Part shown: in pieces, positions 34,689 to 46,218 of the stretch
Numbering within the stretch: the stretch's first letter is position 1
Layout of the letters: each line of letters starts with the position of its first letter
Origin: Flammula alnicola
Lineage: Eukaryota; Basidiomycota; Agaricomycetes; Agaricales; Strophariaceae
Assembly (NCBI GenBank): GCA_015499995.1
Contig: JADNRV010000075.1
Coordinates: forward strand, 1-64,000
DNA length: 64,000 nucleotides
Direction of reading: 5' to 3'
Notes under the pieces: generated by a model
Database searches by the model: none
Told to the model about the DNA's origin: nothing
Seen by the model: the letters and a program-made list of their open reading frames with translations, nothing else
Program-made: the position numbers and the translations under genes

Positions 34689-37600
34689 TCAGTACCACTG
34701 CCCTGCTTCGACCAATCCGCTGGCAAATTGTTCCATTCCAATAACTCGGAACATACCCCTCCGACCCCATTCACTTCCGTCTCCAAACTCGCGCTTCCAA
34801 GCGCGACCTGTTTAAATGCAAGATCAGCTGCGGCTTGACGTAAAAATATGTGTTAGGCTCACTCAAACCGTCTTCCCAAGCGTATAGCTCAACTTTCCAG
34901 CCACGCCGAAGAGCAGTTCTGACAGGACCTAGCAGACAATATCGTTAGTAATTAGAATCCTACTGGCACAAAGAGAGAGAACTCACCCAAGAAGCCGTCT
35001 TCATTAAATTGTCCCATATTACCATCGCCAGTGGCGAGTACGATCGTTGATCCTTCCGGAACGTCATCAGTGGCTGCCAAAGCCTGATGCAACTTCAACT
35101 GTAAGAGTTCATCGACGCCTTGTTCACGGAATTTGACCTTGGCCTGCGGGGTGCTGTTGGCCGTGATCCCATAATAAGGGTGCAGACTTCCGCCTCCCGA
35201 AGCATTACCAGATCCCGTCCCTCCGCTACCGCTTTCGCTGCCAGACACCTGCCGCACATGGGCGATGGTCTTGCCCTTCTTCAAAGACAGAGGGAATGTG
35301 GAGGACGAGGTTGTTGTGACAGGGCTTGACTGAGAACTCTTGCTGCCTCCGCCTGACTTGCCGTATCCATTTTTATCTTTGTCTCGATACCGTTCGCGGT
35401 CCTGACCATCACCTTAACAAAGTCATGACATGGTTCAAAAATGAAGGAGGCGCATATAACTGATGCATACCGAGATCCGGAACACGGATAAATACGCGCA
35501 ATTCATAGCCTAGGTGTTCTATGCTGTCCATGGGTTGATATAGGGGACTGGAGGTGACGACTACTCGTCCTATAAGATTGCGAAAAGTTAACAGACAACC
35601 AGGTTCAATGTCATGGAACCACATACTAGTCACAGGTCTGCCCCTTTCCAGAATCAAGGTTAAAGCAGCATGCCACAGATGCCTTGGTGCTTTCTTTTCC
35701 CTGTTGTTCTTCAATGATCCAACAAACAGCGAATTAGGGGCAACAGTATCGGCTTCTTCGTTATCCATGGGAGAATATTCAAGGCCGTCAGAGTTTGCCT
35801 CAGTTTCACGTCGTGCCGTCGTATCATCAGAAGATCGTTTATTATGTCTTCTTGCCATGTAAGTGCTCAAAACGGACCCAGTGGGAAGGGAGCGAGACAC
35901 TGTAGCTGTAGCAAAAGAAGGTAGGGGAATGGGATGACTTCCAGCTTTTGGCGCAGGGGCAGGATTCTGGCGTTTCGGAGTAGTACCGGTCTCGCCATTG
36001 GCTGGTATAGGAAGAGGGCGGGTAGTCGTCGACTTTACTGCTGCAAAAGCTGAGACGGGGTCTGGTTTATCGCTTGTTGTGGTAGATGTCGTGGCTTTCG
36101 CAAGGACAGTGGGAAGGGGACGACCCCGGACAATATTCGTTACATTCCTGCGATATGGCGGGTTTCGTTTGAGATGTGATAATAGGCCAATAAGGATGTT
36201 AGAACTACAGAACAGAGTTAGAAAGGATCCTAAAACGGCGATGTAAGAAAACGTACTGATCAATGAAGACATGAACCAAGACATCGCCTCTCTTAGGTGG
36301 GCGACCTCGTGGGTCTATCTCTTCTTCCTCTTCCTCATCTATGTCAGGGAACCGATTGGCGTCTTCTGGGATAACCTGACCTGCTTCCGCGAATTCATCA
36401 TCGAATTCAAATCCTTCTCCACCTGTAGTACCTTCACTTCCGGTTCTCACGTGCCCGGCCTTCCTTGCCCTCTTCCTTTTCGCAGCAGGAATAGATATAG
36501 GCCTTGCATTGACAGATCCTGGAGCATTCCCTTCATCCGTATCGCCAGCTACCACTTTCTTGGATTTCGGTCCCTGCGCCGCGCCCTGTTTTTCAAGTCG
36601 CGTAATAACCCTCCCAAGTTCTTCGCGCTGCTCCGGAAACAACTGGCGTAACTGCTTTGCTAGAGAGAGAAGACGGCCGCGCTTGCTCTCGGGTGGCGGT
36701 TGGCTCTTAGCACTAGAGGCAGAGGACACTGAGAGAAACGTCTGTAGCTGGTTTCTGTCCATCTCCAAGATATCTTCGCCGTCATGCGTGTCGGCTTTGT
36801 TCTTTCCTTTCTTCGATTTCCCAACACTAGGATGTAGTGTGTCATCCCCCGCAGGTGCTTCGGCACTCTCGCCTAACTTCGTGTCAACCTTCAAGTCGGG
36901 ACAGACCTTGAACGGGCGACTGCCTTGATGCGCTTCGTGCGGGTCCTCTTCTTCTTCTCACCGACGGGGGCATCGTTAGGCTTCGAGCCAAAGACGTCAT
37001 CCTCGTCAACATGGCCCCGCCCCACATCAGCGTCTAGCCCAACTTCGTCGTCCATGTCGTCAGCAACTTGCCCATGGTCAACTTCTTTTAAGTGGCCAGG
37101 TGTTCCAGGGGTGCTCTTATATGCTCCGCCAACACTTGCCACGTCGTGAATGTAAGCCGTGTCTTTTGGCTTCCTCCGTCGACTCCGATCTCGTTTTCTG
37201 CGCGGCGGCTGAAGGAGAGATAGGTTCGAGAGGCTGTCATTGTCGTCTCCTTGCTCGTCGTCTTCCTCTTCTTGGGGTTCAAGGCCGTCGTCGTTGCCAT
37301 CGTCGTCATATTCAATCCCAAACTCGATGTCATCACCAGCAGCATCCTCGTCCTCTTTCGCACCCGTCTCCAATTTCATTAGGTCTCTCTTCATTTTCTC
37401 CTTCCCTCTCTCCCGTCTGCCGACTCTCTTCCCTTTCTTTCCCGTCAAATTGATGGGCGACTCTGCCGAGCTGGTCCCAAACGACTTTCCACCCTCGTTC
37501 GCATCCAAATGAGTCGGTGTCCTTCCTCCATCAGCATCCGAATCTCCATCTCTGTCATCATCTTCGCTCAATACCTTGGCCTTCGTCAAAAGTTCCACAG

Positions 37601-40600
37601 GCCGCCGGAGAATCATCACAGGAGGCTTGTCCCTTTCTTTCTCGGCTCTCGCTGATCCAATGTTCGAGGCGCAGGGATGAGAAATTCCTTTTCTTTTCCC
37701 TTCATCTTGTTCGCGGTTTTTGAGGTTTCACTGTCGAGGAGCGAGTGAACCGAAGCATTGACAGACGCCGATGTCGAAGCGGAAGCAGATTTGGACCTCT
37801 TCTTTCTCTTGGGCGACGAAGTGGGCACTGAGCGCGTGCCGGTGGCATCATTAACATGGCTTTCTCCTCTCGAGTTCGAGGTCGCTTTCGGTAGTTCGAG
37901 GCTACTTGGAGGAGCTTGGGCCTGGACAGTAGCAGTGGCCGCACCATGCGACCTTGGGGGCCGCTTTCGACGACGTTTTCTTTTGGGCTGATCATGCTCA
38001 TTTTCTAGAGAAAGAATTTTTTGAGAAGAACGGTCATTCAACTTGTAAAAGAGGAATATAGGGATGAGAAAGAGGGGTAGGTAGAAAGACGAAAAAAGAG
38101 GAGAAAGAACCGTAAGCGAATAAATTCAAGGAAATCAACATACCAACAGCATTCTTCCAATCCTCCTCTCCTTCTAAACCTTCTCCATCTTCTCCAGACC
38201 CTGCACCTCGTGAGTCGTCCACATCAGCAGCGGCAGACGTCGACGCAGGCCCGTCCCGCGCAGCATTATGTCTCGCGCGCTCCCTCTCAACCGCAATAAA
38301 ACTGAGCACGCCGTCCAGAACACCCAACGAAGGCACGACCTGCTCGACCGGGATGTCCTCTGCCGCTGCCACTGCGTATGCCGCCTCTGCCGTGTCGGTA
38401 GTGGTGTTGGTGTTGTCATCTGAGAGACTGATATTGTATTCAAGTTGGTCGGATGTCTGGCGAGGAGCTTGGGTTCTTGTTTGGGCTTGAGGGCCGCCAG
38501 TGCTCCTGGCCTCCGAGGCATCAAAGCCGAATGAGGACAGAGGAGGTGGGAGCTCTCCGGGTTCAGGGGGGACGAGCGATGCGGGAAGTGCGTGCAGACC
38601 TAATAAGGAGTGTGGGTAACCGTGTCTGTGGCCGCTATAAGTCTCTGTCTGGGTCTGAGGTTGAATTTGAGGGATGTCATACTGCGAGGATGAAGAATAA
38701 GGTTGTTGACTAGGTGGCTGCGAGATGTTACCCGTAGAAGACTGCGTTGCCGGAGGAGTATAAGGCGTATAAGTATAGGATGAGGATGAGGATGGAGGTT
38801 GTTCCGCTGTGGGCTGTGATTGCAAAGCAATTTGACTTGAGTTCAAATTCGCATTAGTTCGGTTGTGTTGTGACTGTGATTGCGATTGCGATTGCGCAGG
38901 AGGTTGCAGCTGTGGTTGCGATGTCGTTTCGTGTTGTACATATACAGATTGATTAGATAGTCCAAGTTGTTGTAAAAGAGAATTAGCCTGAGAAACAGAA
39001 GTAGTCGTAGTCGTAGTCGTGGTAGTCGCAGTTTGAGTTTGAGTTTGGCTCCGTGGGTCGATCGGTTGTGGCGGCGGTACGCCTCTCGGGGTAAGAGCTG
39101 GTCCAATAGACCTAGGCGTAAGAACATGGGAATAAGGGTAACGGTATGGATAGTCGTCCTCATCCTCATCAAGTTCATCCTCGTCTTCGTTGTGCGGCTC
39201 TAGACGAGGATTTCGTTCGAGATGTACTGCTGCCTGCGAATAACCGTGTCCACGTTCAGAAGAAAGTGCTGGTCGATCTACATAAGTAGAGACACTTGAT
39301 CAGCGGCATTCTACAGATAAAAGCAATCACGTACCGTAACCCGACGCATAACCTGACGATTGCGAAGTTTGGCGGGCGGCGTTCTTCGAATTCGGATCTT
39401 CTGAATGACCTAATCCAAACCCATAAGCCGCCGCCGAATTTCGGTCTATTCTAACGTCTTCATCGTCATCGTCAACCACAGGCTGGAATTCCGATCTTCT
39501 TTCCCTTGGGGGGTCAAAGAGAAATGTTTCCGACGGTGGTTGATCTGGCGTGCCCAAGTCATTAACAATGATATCCTGCCGCCATCCGCTAGTGGCAACT
39601 ATCGGCCGCCTGCTGGTATTAATCTCAGCAGGAGCTTCAGGTTCTGGTTCTGGTGTGGGCAGAGGAGAATGGGGATTGGGAAGCGGCGAACCGGTGGACG
39701 ATACAGATGAAGGCTGAGATCCTGTGACGGACGGGTGAAATGACCGTTGTATAGGTTGCTGAGGTCGTTGTGTAGCAAACGAAGCCGTCGAGGTAGATTC
39801 TGAACTAGACGTCGGGATAGACCTTTGCGTCTTGAGTGATACGGAGCCCGATCCACTAGACGCGGAGAGGGCACTCCTAGTAGCAGAATCGGCAGATACG
39901 CTTGTCGAAGGCTGCAATAGCGAGGGGTCGGGCATTTCAGATTCCTCGTCAACGATGATGGGGGGTGTCTCCGGTATTTGATAAGATAATAGTGAGAGAT
40001 TCGAAGATGAAGCAGATCCAGAGGTCGTGAAGGATGAATCGGAAGTTGTGCGTGGAGGCATTGGGTTACGACTGCGGTTGAGTAAAGCGTGGATGAAAGT
40101 TGGCGGAGAATCCGAGACGAAATTGGATACAGATGCCACCGAAGGAATAGCGGCCGCTGTAGACAATGGTAAGGAGGAAGACGAAGAATTTGCGGTCGTA
40201 GTTGGACGAGCTTGGGATTGTAGGTGGATGCTGGTTAAAAGAGATTCAGCCTGACTTGAATGGCGAGTTGAAGTGGCTGTGAAAGGCTGATCTCTGGAGG
40301 TCTCTGAGCCTTCTATTTCGTCTTCGGGGTGGGCGGTCTCTCGTGAATCCAGGCGCTGACTTTCGCTTTCGAGCGGAACAGGGACTGCAACGCCTGAATC
40401 CATTGGATATGGGTACGGAGACGAATCGACCCTGCCCTGGGAGTCATCGTCAAAGGAAGGGAAGTCGAGTTCAGACGCGATCTCGACTGTAAGACCAGTG
40501 GAAGCCACAGAATTAGGCGTGTATTCGCCCTCTCCTCCAGGACTTTCATACTCCTCTTCCTCGTCGTCGTTACTTGGTGTGCCACTGAATAGATAGGAAG

Positions 40601-40973
40601 CGATTGGAGCTTGATTCCACACGGTCGAGCCTTCAGGATGCGCACTGCTGCTTGGAGGACGAGTAAACGAGGATATAGCACTGTGGCTAGTGACCCGACT
40701 ATGTCTGCTGCGTGCACTGCGGCTATGGAGGTCGCTGCCGACGACACTAGGCTGAAATGTCGGAGTTGTGGAGCTTGTCGCAGAACGAATCTGAACAGGG
40801 ATTCTGGGCGGAGGTTGTAGGTGAGTCCATTCTCGTAGGACCGTTGTAAATGCCCCTAGATCTGGCTGCTCGTCCGAGGTCGGTTCGGAATGAGGTGCCG
40901 AGTCGGTCGATGAAAGAGAGGACGAAGGAGAGATTGGATGTAGTTGTACAGATGGCGAAGTTGTTTCGCTCAT
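34689..40973 (-). CDS. Large NYN-domain protein with disordered N-terminal region
   Basis: The C-terminal third has a PIN-like NYN domain (putative metal-dependent RNase, as in MARF1-type proteins). The motif VHVFIDHSNILIG forms when the intron 36256-36205 is removed, and LATGDGNMGQFNEDGFLG then VELYAWEDGLSRAWK gives the second acidic site and end of the fold. The tail is FRVIGMEQFASGLVEAGQWY. Upstream lie more than 1,200 residues of low complexity: serine/proline-rich text from MSETTSPSVQLH, glutamine-serine and threonine runs, acidic runs and several basic clusters (KRKRRRKRPP) that could be nuclear signals. Frames change near 37620 and 36895 without an obvious intron, so the N-terminal part could be mis-joined or a separate gene. 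The NYN part is solid; the single-gene reading is moderate. Confidence 0.7.
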
Positions 40974-42747
40974 TGCATAGAGGTTAAAGAAGAATAAATG
41001 AAAGAAGTCTGAGAAAAGAAAGTATACAATGAGGCAATGAACGTGGTCGTCGTCGACAACGGCGCACACAGCTTCAAGCTCTCAATCTGATCACATGACT
41101 CAGAACTGTTCAAGATTCGCTTGTTTAAAGTTCTTTAAACTTTGACTTCAAGTTGAGGCTTGGTTGAGGCTTTAAAATTTGCTCAACTACTATGTTCAAA
41201 CGTTCGCTTCTACAGGCCGGAATGCAACAATACACCACCTCACGCCGCTCCAGGAGACGTCGACATCATCTGGCGCTGGCAGACAACGCGCAGATGATCA
41301 AGCTGCTTGTCCGAGTCCCCGAGTCCGTGTGTATCTTCGATGTCTAGAGTGGCATTGGCTGCCGTTGGTGTTTTATAACTGGCACTGAGGCTGATTTGGC
41401 GTCGTCGAAGGACTCACCACCCCCCGTTTCTGTGTCCTGCTACAAGTATCAACTTGATATGGCCGAGCCCATTGCCCAATCTTCAGGTCGCGTACTGACG
41501 ACCAAGCTGTTTTTTAATAGGAACACAAAACGCCGTAGGTAAATGCTCGGTTTTTGAGACATGTTCCAGCTCGCTTATGCATCTCTTATAGCCCTCGTCA
41601 TGCACCCTATCTCTTTCTCTCTCAGCTTCGGCTTCGGAACAGCTTCAAGCTAATGGCTAATGACATCTCAAATGGCATTCTTCGACACGGCGTCTCTTTT
41701 AGATTATTGATATCAACGCTCCAGTTCAACCGGTTCCAGTGTTCTCTGGTCGTACTACTAAGCTTTCTGCTTATGCGGCCCTGCTCCATCTGTTGCACGC
41801 AACAGAAACGATGACGGCCGACAGCACAGACGGATCGCCCGGTATCTCCTCGAAGACCAGGCGAAAAACTTTGTCAATGGGTTGCTTAAAGCCAACGGCG
41901 CAATAGTGTGGAAGAAGGGCTGACAGAGAATGGTGCAGGGCCTTTGGCGGCTATGCAGTATGTGTCTTGTCATTTTTTCTTTTCAATTTCGATTGCCGTT
42001 TTTTCTTAAAATTTGGTATGTGTTCAACGTTTATAGTTACAGTTGTGATGTTTAAATGGCAATACCATTTTCTGTCTTCTACAGGTGTACAGTGACCGAA
42101 AGAAGCAGAGGCGAAGACGGCGTTGTCGTGATCTACACTGCTCTCTTGCTATTGTGATGTTCAATAATGAAACTATGCATCTCCTTTTCTTCGCACCTTT
42201 TCTTCTCGTTTTATGTTAAGGCTCATATATGCACTTGTGTTATGGGGCTTGATTTCGGTTCGCATTTTGTTTAGGGACCTGTGGGTCATTCGAACCTTTG
42301 AAATCCTGGGCTTACCCTTGTCGTTTCTGCCAAAGAACAGGCCTCAATTGTTCAGTGACTTCAAATCTTCCTCAATACAGCGGGTGTCAAGACTTTCGAT
42401 AACAATTTCAGATATCGAGCGTCACTCGGGCTAGATGATATGCTCGCCATTATCCAGCTAGACAGCATCGATTGGTCACCAGTTGAAAGCCTGCCAGAAT
42501 TACAAAGCTCACCTCGCCGACAGATTTAGAGGATGTAGCGTGCATAATGAGATACAGCAATCCAGAAACCGCGCGCGAAGTTTCAGGGTCTTTAGCAGTA
42601 AGTTACAGAACTCTAACGAAGAGCGTACAAAAATTTACATGATTCTACAGATGGCACTAAGAACGAAGGGATATAACACCAGCATAGTCATCCATCATTC
42701 ATACATACCGAGCAGATTAACCGACCACGATAATTCGTCGAAAGTCC
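40974..42747. other. Intergenic region, possible weak gene
   Basis: Plus-strand frames with some coding character occur: 41191-41346 begins MFKRSLLQAGMQQYTTSRRS, which looks like a mitochondrial presequence, and 41700-41910 reads through VFSGRTTKLSAYAALLHLLH. I could not join them with convincing introns or recognise a family, so no gene is called. The rest appears non-coding. Confidence 0.3.
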
Positions 42748-44360
42748 TCATCTCCGGAAATATTTCCCAAGTCCACTCATCAGTCCAGGGTCTCGCTCCT
42801 CAAAAGTCTCAACATCCGGTGTTGCGCCGTACGACCTCACCCGCCTGCCCTTCCCATACTTCGGGCTGATGGTCAACGGTATGTACTCCTCCAGCCCCTC
42901 CCCATTCCATTCGTCGTCATCCAAACCATAACCCCCGTAGGCGCCGGAGCCATTGACCATCACGTCCTCCGAGTCCGCGAGCGACATGTCTTCCTGCGCC
43001 CAGCGCACGAGCTGGCTCTCGCCCTGCCGGAACCGCGAGCCCAGACGCACGATCAACTTGGACGCGAGTTTGTTTATGCTGTTGCCGATGGGACCAAGCT
43101 TGAAGGCCGCATGGGATAGTAACGGTAGGAGGGTGTAAGAGACGCTCCTCAGCTTCTGGCTCATAAAATGACGTGCGCGGGTCGACGAGAAAAGGATGGA
43201 GCCGAAGACCAAGGTCGTGCTGATTAAAATTTGTGTCAGGCCGGAAATCAGGTGTTGGAATAATATGGCAGAAGCTTACACGAGGAGTACGATGACGATC
43301 GCTATTAACCGCCGGGTTCTACCCATGCCCTCTTTAGGAAGTAGATCGTCGTCGCTTTTCTTCTCCTCTTCAGGTACTGGTAGTTCGCCATCACTCGCTG
43401 GCTCTTCTTTTACAGAAACCTCTGAAGACGTGCTTCGTGGATATCTCCTGGGGCACCCGTGCTGAGTTGCCCAAATGAAGGAATGGACGCCGTTATCTTC
43501 ATCGACATATCTCAGATTTTCAACTTCGGAGCAGAAGAATGCAATCTCGGCTGATTGAACATCATCTCGTTGGCCGCCATCCAGCAACAACCGTAGAGGA
43601 GAAATTGCTGTATTGCAAGAGATAATTCGTAAGGTGTCACAATTTTTATTCGAACACCAAGCACTTACTTTGCTCAACATTGTTTTCCTCGATATGGAGG
43701 CTTACAGTGATTTTGCCTTGTCCTTTTCCAACTAACCCTCTCTTTGCAATGGGAATTGACTGCAATTGCACCCGGTCGATGCTCCTTTCTACATCGTCGG
43801 CACGTTCGCGCTCAGGCGCTGTTGTATCTGCACACATGTTCGTGGAGAGTGAGCATTCGTCTGGCCAGAAATAGACAGGAAACTCCCAGCCGGTGGACTG
43901 CCGGAACATGTCGATGTCGACTCACCTAGTAGGCACACCCACGTATCGTCGTCGCACTTGGAAGGCTTCAAAATGACGAGTATCAAGCCTTTCAATATCA
44001 GAGTATGTCAAAGAACCTGTTGCTTACCGCAAGGTTCGGTCCTTGATGGTGCGATAAATGATTTAGATCCACTCCTCCCAACGCTATTTGATAGAATCGC
44101 CTGCTAGAGCTTGATCCCTCTCCTTGATCGTCATTCTCAGCCAAGATCATCCCTGTTCCGTCGATGAAAGGAGTGCTTTCTACCAGGGGACAAAGGTCAT
44201 AACCGTAGCCGCCCAATTCTAATGCGCAGTGCCGCCGGAAGTCATTATCAGATATCGTTTGCGTCAATATCTTCGCATGGCCGTGCGAGGTCAGTTGCGA
44301 GAATAACAGGAAGAATGAGAACATCAAGGAATGAGGCATGGATGGGGGCAGCCAGTCCAT
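42748..44360 (-). CDS. Atg27-like type I membrane protein
   Basis: Starts with a signal peptide (MFSFFLLFSQLTSHGHA). The luminal part has FRRHCALELGGYGYDLCPLV, FYQIALGGVDLNHL and, after an intron, LVILKPSKCDDDTWVCLL; paired cysteines and the TWVCL motif resemble the MRH-like domain of Atg27. A later exon encodes HSFIWATQHGCP, another MRH-style cysteine, then an acidic linker. A single transmembrane helix (LIAIVIVLLV plus TTLVFGSILF) is followed by a cytoplasmic tail of about 150 residues. Atg27 helps traffic Atg9 vesicles in autophagy. The tail is longer than in yeast. About five exons, with borders near 44030, 43980 and 43660. Another lectin-like cargo receptor is possible. Confidence 0.55.
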
Positions 44361-44974
44361 CCTGCCTTGAAGTTAAAGCAAAACGCTGGGTGGAGGTGAG
44401 AGAGCCAATTTGGCTGACAGAATGCGTCTATCTTGATGAGAAAGAAGGGCCCAATGGCAACAAATCAGGGAGTGCGGCACCGCCTTTGGTGGTGCCCGGG
44501 AGGTGAGTATAGATACCGGCATCCGTGGACGCACCCGGCACCTCCGGCACGCACATGTGTCTGATCTCATGATCATTGAAATACATAGCACCACTCCGTG
44601 AACACTGCCAGACTTTTTCAGATTATTCAGAGAGATGCCAAGTACCGAACGACTTAAGGCCAAGTATCCCAAACGGCAGCCCTGTACTTGAGAATGAGAA
44701 CATGTGGCAATGAGAAGCTGGTTTTACCAGTCACCGAGAAAACCTGTTTCCAACGACTCCGATAAGCAGTCCGAAGTCAGTCGGTGCAACTTGACAGTGA
44801 CTGCGGGACCGTGCGTCTAAGTACAAGGTGTATGCTACGCAGGAAAGCATGCACCCTCAACCGAGTCAGTAGTATAATTTGGGTCTAATCGATACATGCA
44901 GTCTACAGTATGTATACAATTGATTGCGAGCAGTCGTAGCTGTCGGCCTATAATATGTATAACATTTACTTGTG
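44361..44974. other. Intergenic region left of the Helitron
   Basis: No coding pattern. It contains the upstream region of the Atg27-like gene and the left flank of the Helitron. Confidence 0.4.
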
Positions 44975-45000
44975 TTAGCGGGCCACCGCTGTGCGTGGCA
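44975..45000 (-). other. Candidate Helitron 3' terminus with hairpin
   Basis: Minus strand reads GCCAC-GCACAGCG-GTGGC-CCG-CTAA. The 5-bp stem, 8-nt loop and CTRR end fit a Helitron terminator; an overlapping stem AGCGG/CCGCT is also possible. Confidence 0.5.
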
Positions 45001-45066
45001 GTACGACTCTTTTCCTTTTTTTATGTTTTTATGTTTTTATTTTTATTCTTTATATACTTTGTAATT

Positions 45067-46218
45067 CTACTCATAGTATGGCCTACTTGAACGATAAATG
45101 CAATAAATCAGTTGCTTGTTTTCGCATCTGCTTAGCCATTGAACATCAGATACTAGATCAATCATTCTTTCTTTTCTGCATGCAGACCCAGTGGACATGC
45201 CATCATGAAACCATACTGTCCCAGACCTGTCTACAATTCGACTTGTAAAGTGATTATCTCCGCTGTATATAAGTCCACACAGAGTCAGATTCCCAGCACT
45301 TCCGTCTCTTGTATTTATTCTAAGCTCGACACTAACCTTGGTTCCCTCTAATTCATCCATCCCAATCACAATAAAGTCTGGTACCTCATGTATTTGTGTC
45401 TCCCTATACAGATAAGCTGTGATGCCTCTCTGCCAGCATGTAGGACAAACTCTTCTCGTCCAGGAGCTTGTATGCAAACTTAAGGCATCCATAACTGTAG
45501 GCTGGGGCTGTGATGCATCATGTACGAGCTGTGTTAAGGCACTGAAGTGTAGATCAATGTCTCGTTGTATATAGCTGCAGTTGGCACACCTGATTCTAGT
45601 CTGTCCATATGCATAGTCCCCGAGCATTTTTGACATTAGCAAACTTATATATGTATACACACCACCCATAGGGAATGCCGCATTATCAGATGCATATAAG
45701 ATACGTCTGACTCTGTCTCTGGCTTCCTCGAATGATATAGTCTTGTCGTGTACAAGTGCAAAGTTTTGACATAATTGTTCCATATATATACTGTAAGTTG
45801 ACAAACGTTCCGTCCATCTAGCCTGGCTATCTTTCCACACATCATAGATTATGGTGAATAATGCATCATAAGGACAGCTGTAGTCCATGCTATCCCAAAT
45901 CAGACCTCGGGGACCAGGCCTACTGTTACTATTATCCAAAATTCGTACTTTTTTGGTCGGATGTTCAGACGGATCATTTGGAATGATATTCTGCCGGTCC
46001 ATATATACATCGTGTTTAGTCTTTTTATTTTTATCCTTGGTAGTACGAGGCACAACATATATTGATGCTGCAAAGTTCTTTTTTTCATCCCACATCGGAT
46101 TATCTTCAGGATTCTTTATTTTTCTCTCATTGGCGTTCCACTTTAAGGCTGAATGCCAATCTGCAGACTCACAGCTGTCTCCTTTCCACATTTGATAACT
46201 TCTTATAAGTGGACTTCA
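45067..46218 (-). pseudogene. Helitron C-terminal USP-like cysteine peptidase domain
   Basis: The frame from 46191 to 45067 (374 residues) follows the helicase in the same frame after a single TGA (46218-46216). Its Cys box is GLIWDSMDYSCPYDALFTI, matching GLxNxxxxC of ubiquitin-specific proteases in layout. Two CxxC pairs (RCANC and VCPTC) are placed like the zinc ribbon in USP fingers. The His box is SGDNHFTSRIV, followed by GTVWFHDGM. Removal of ubiquitin or self-processing is inferred from fold likeness only. Residues between TGA and the first methionine (SPLIRSYQ) are open, which suggests this was the C-terminal domain of the same polyprotein. Confidence 0.7.

Noticed and set aside
36271..37512. 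Several plus-strand open frames of 90-140 codons
   Set aside because: Antisense of the acidic and lysine-rich NYN-protein exons; phenylalanine and serine-rich text is the expected shadow.
44727..44731. ACCAG as an alternative Helitron 3' end
   Set aside because: The flanking base fits A/T insertion better, but no stable hairpin precedes it, unlike the end at 44975.
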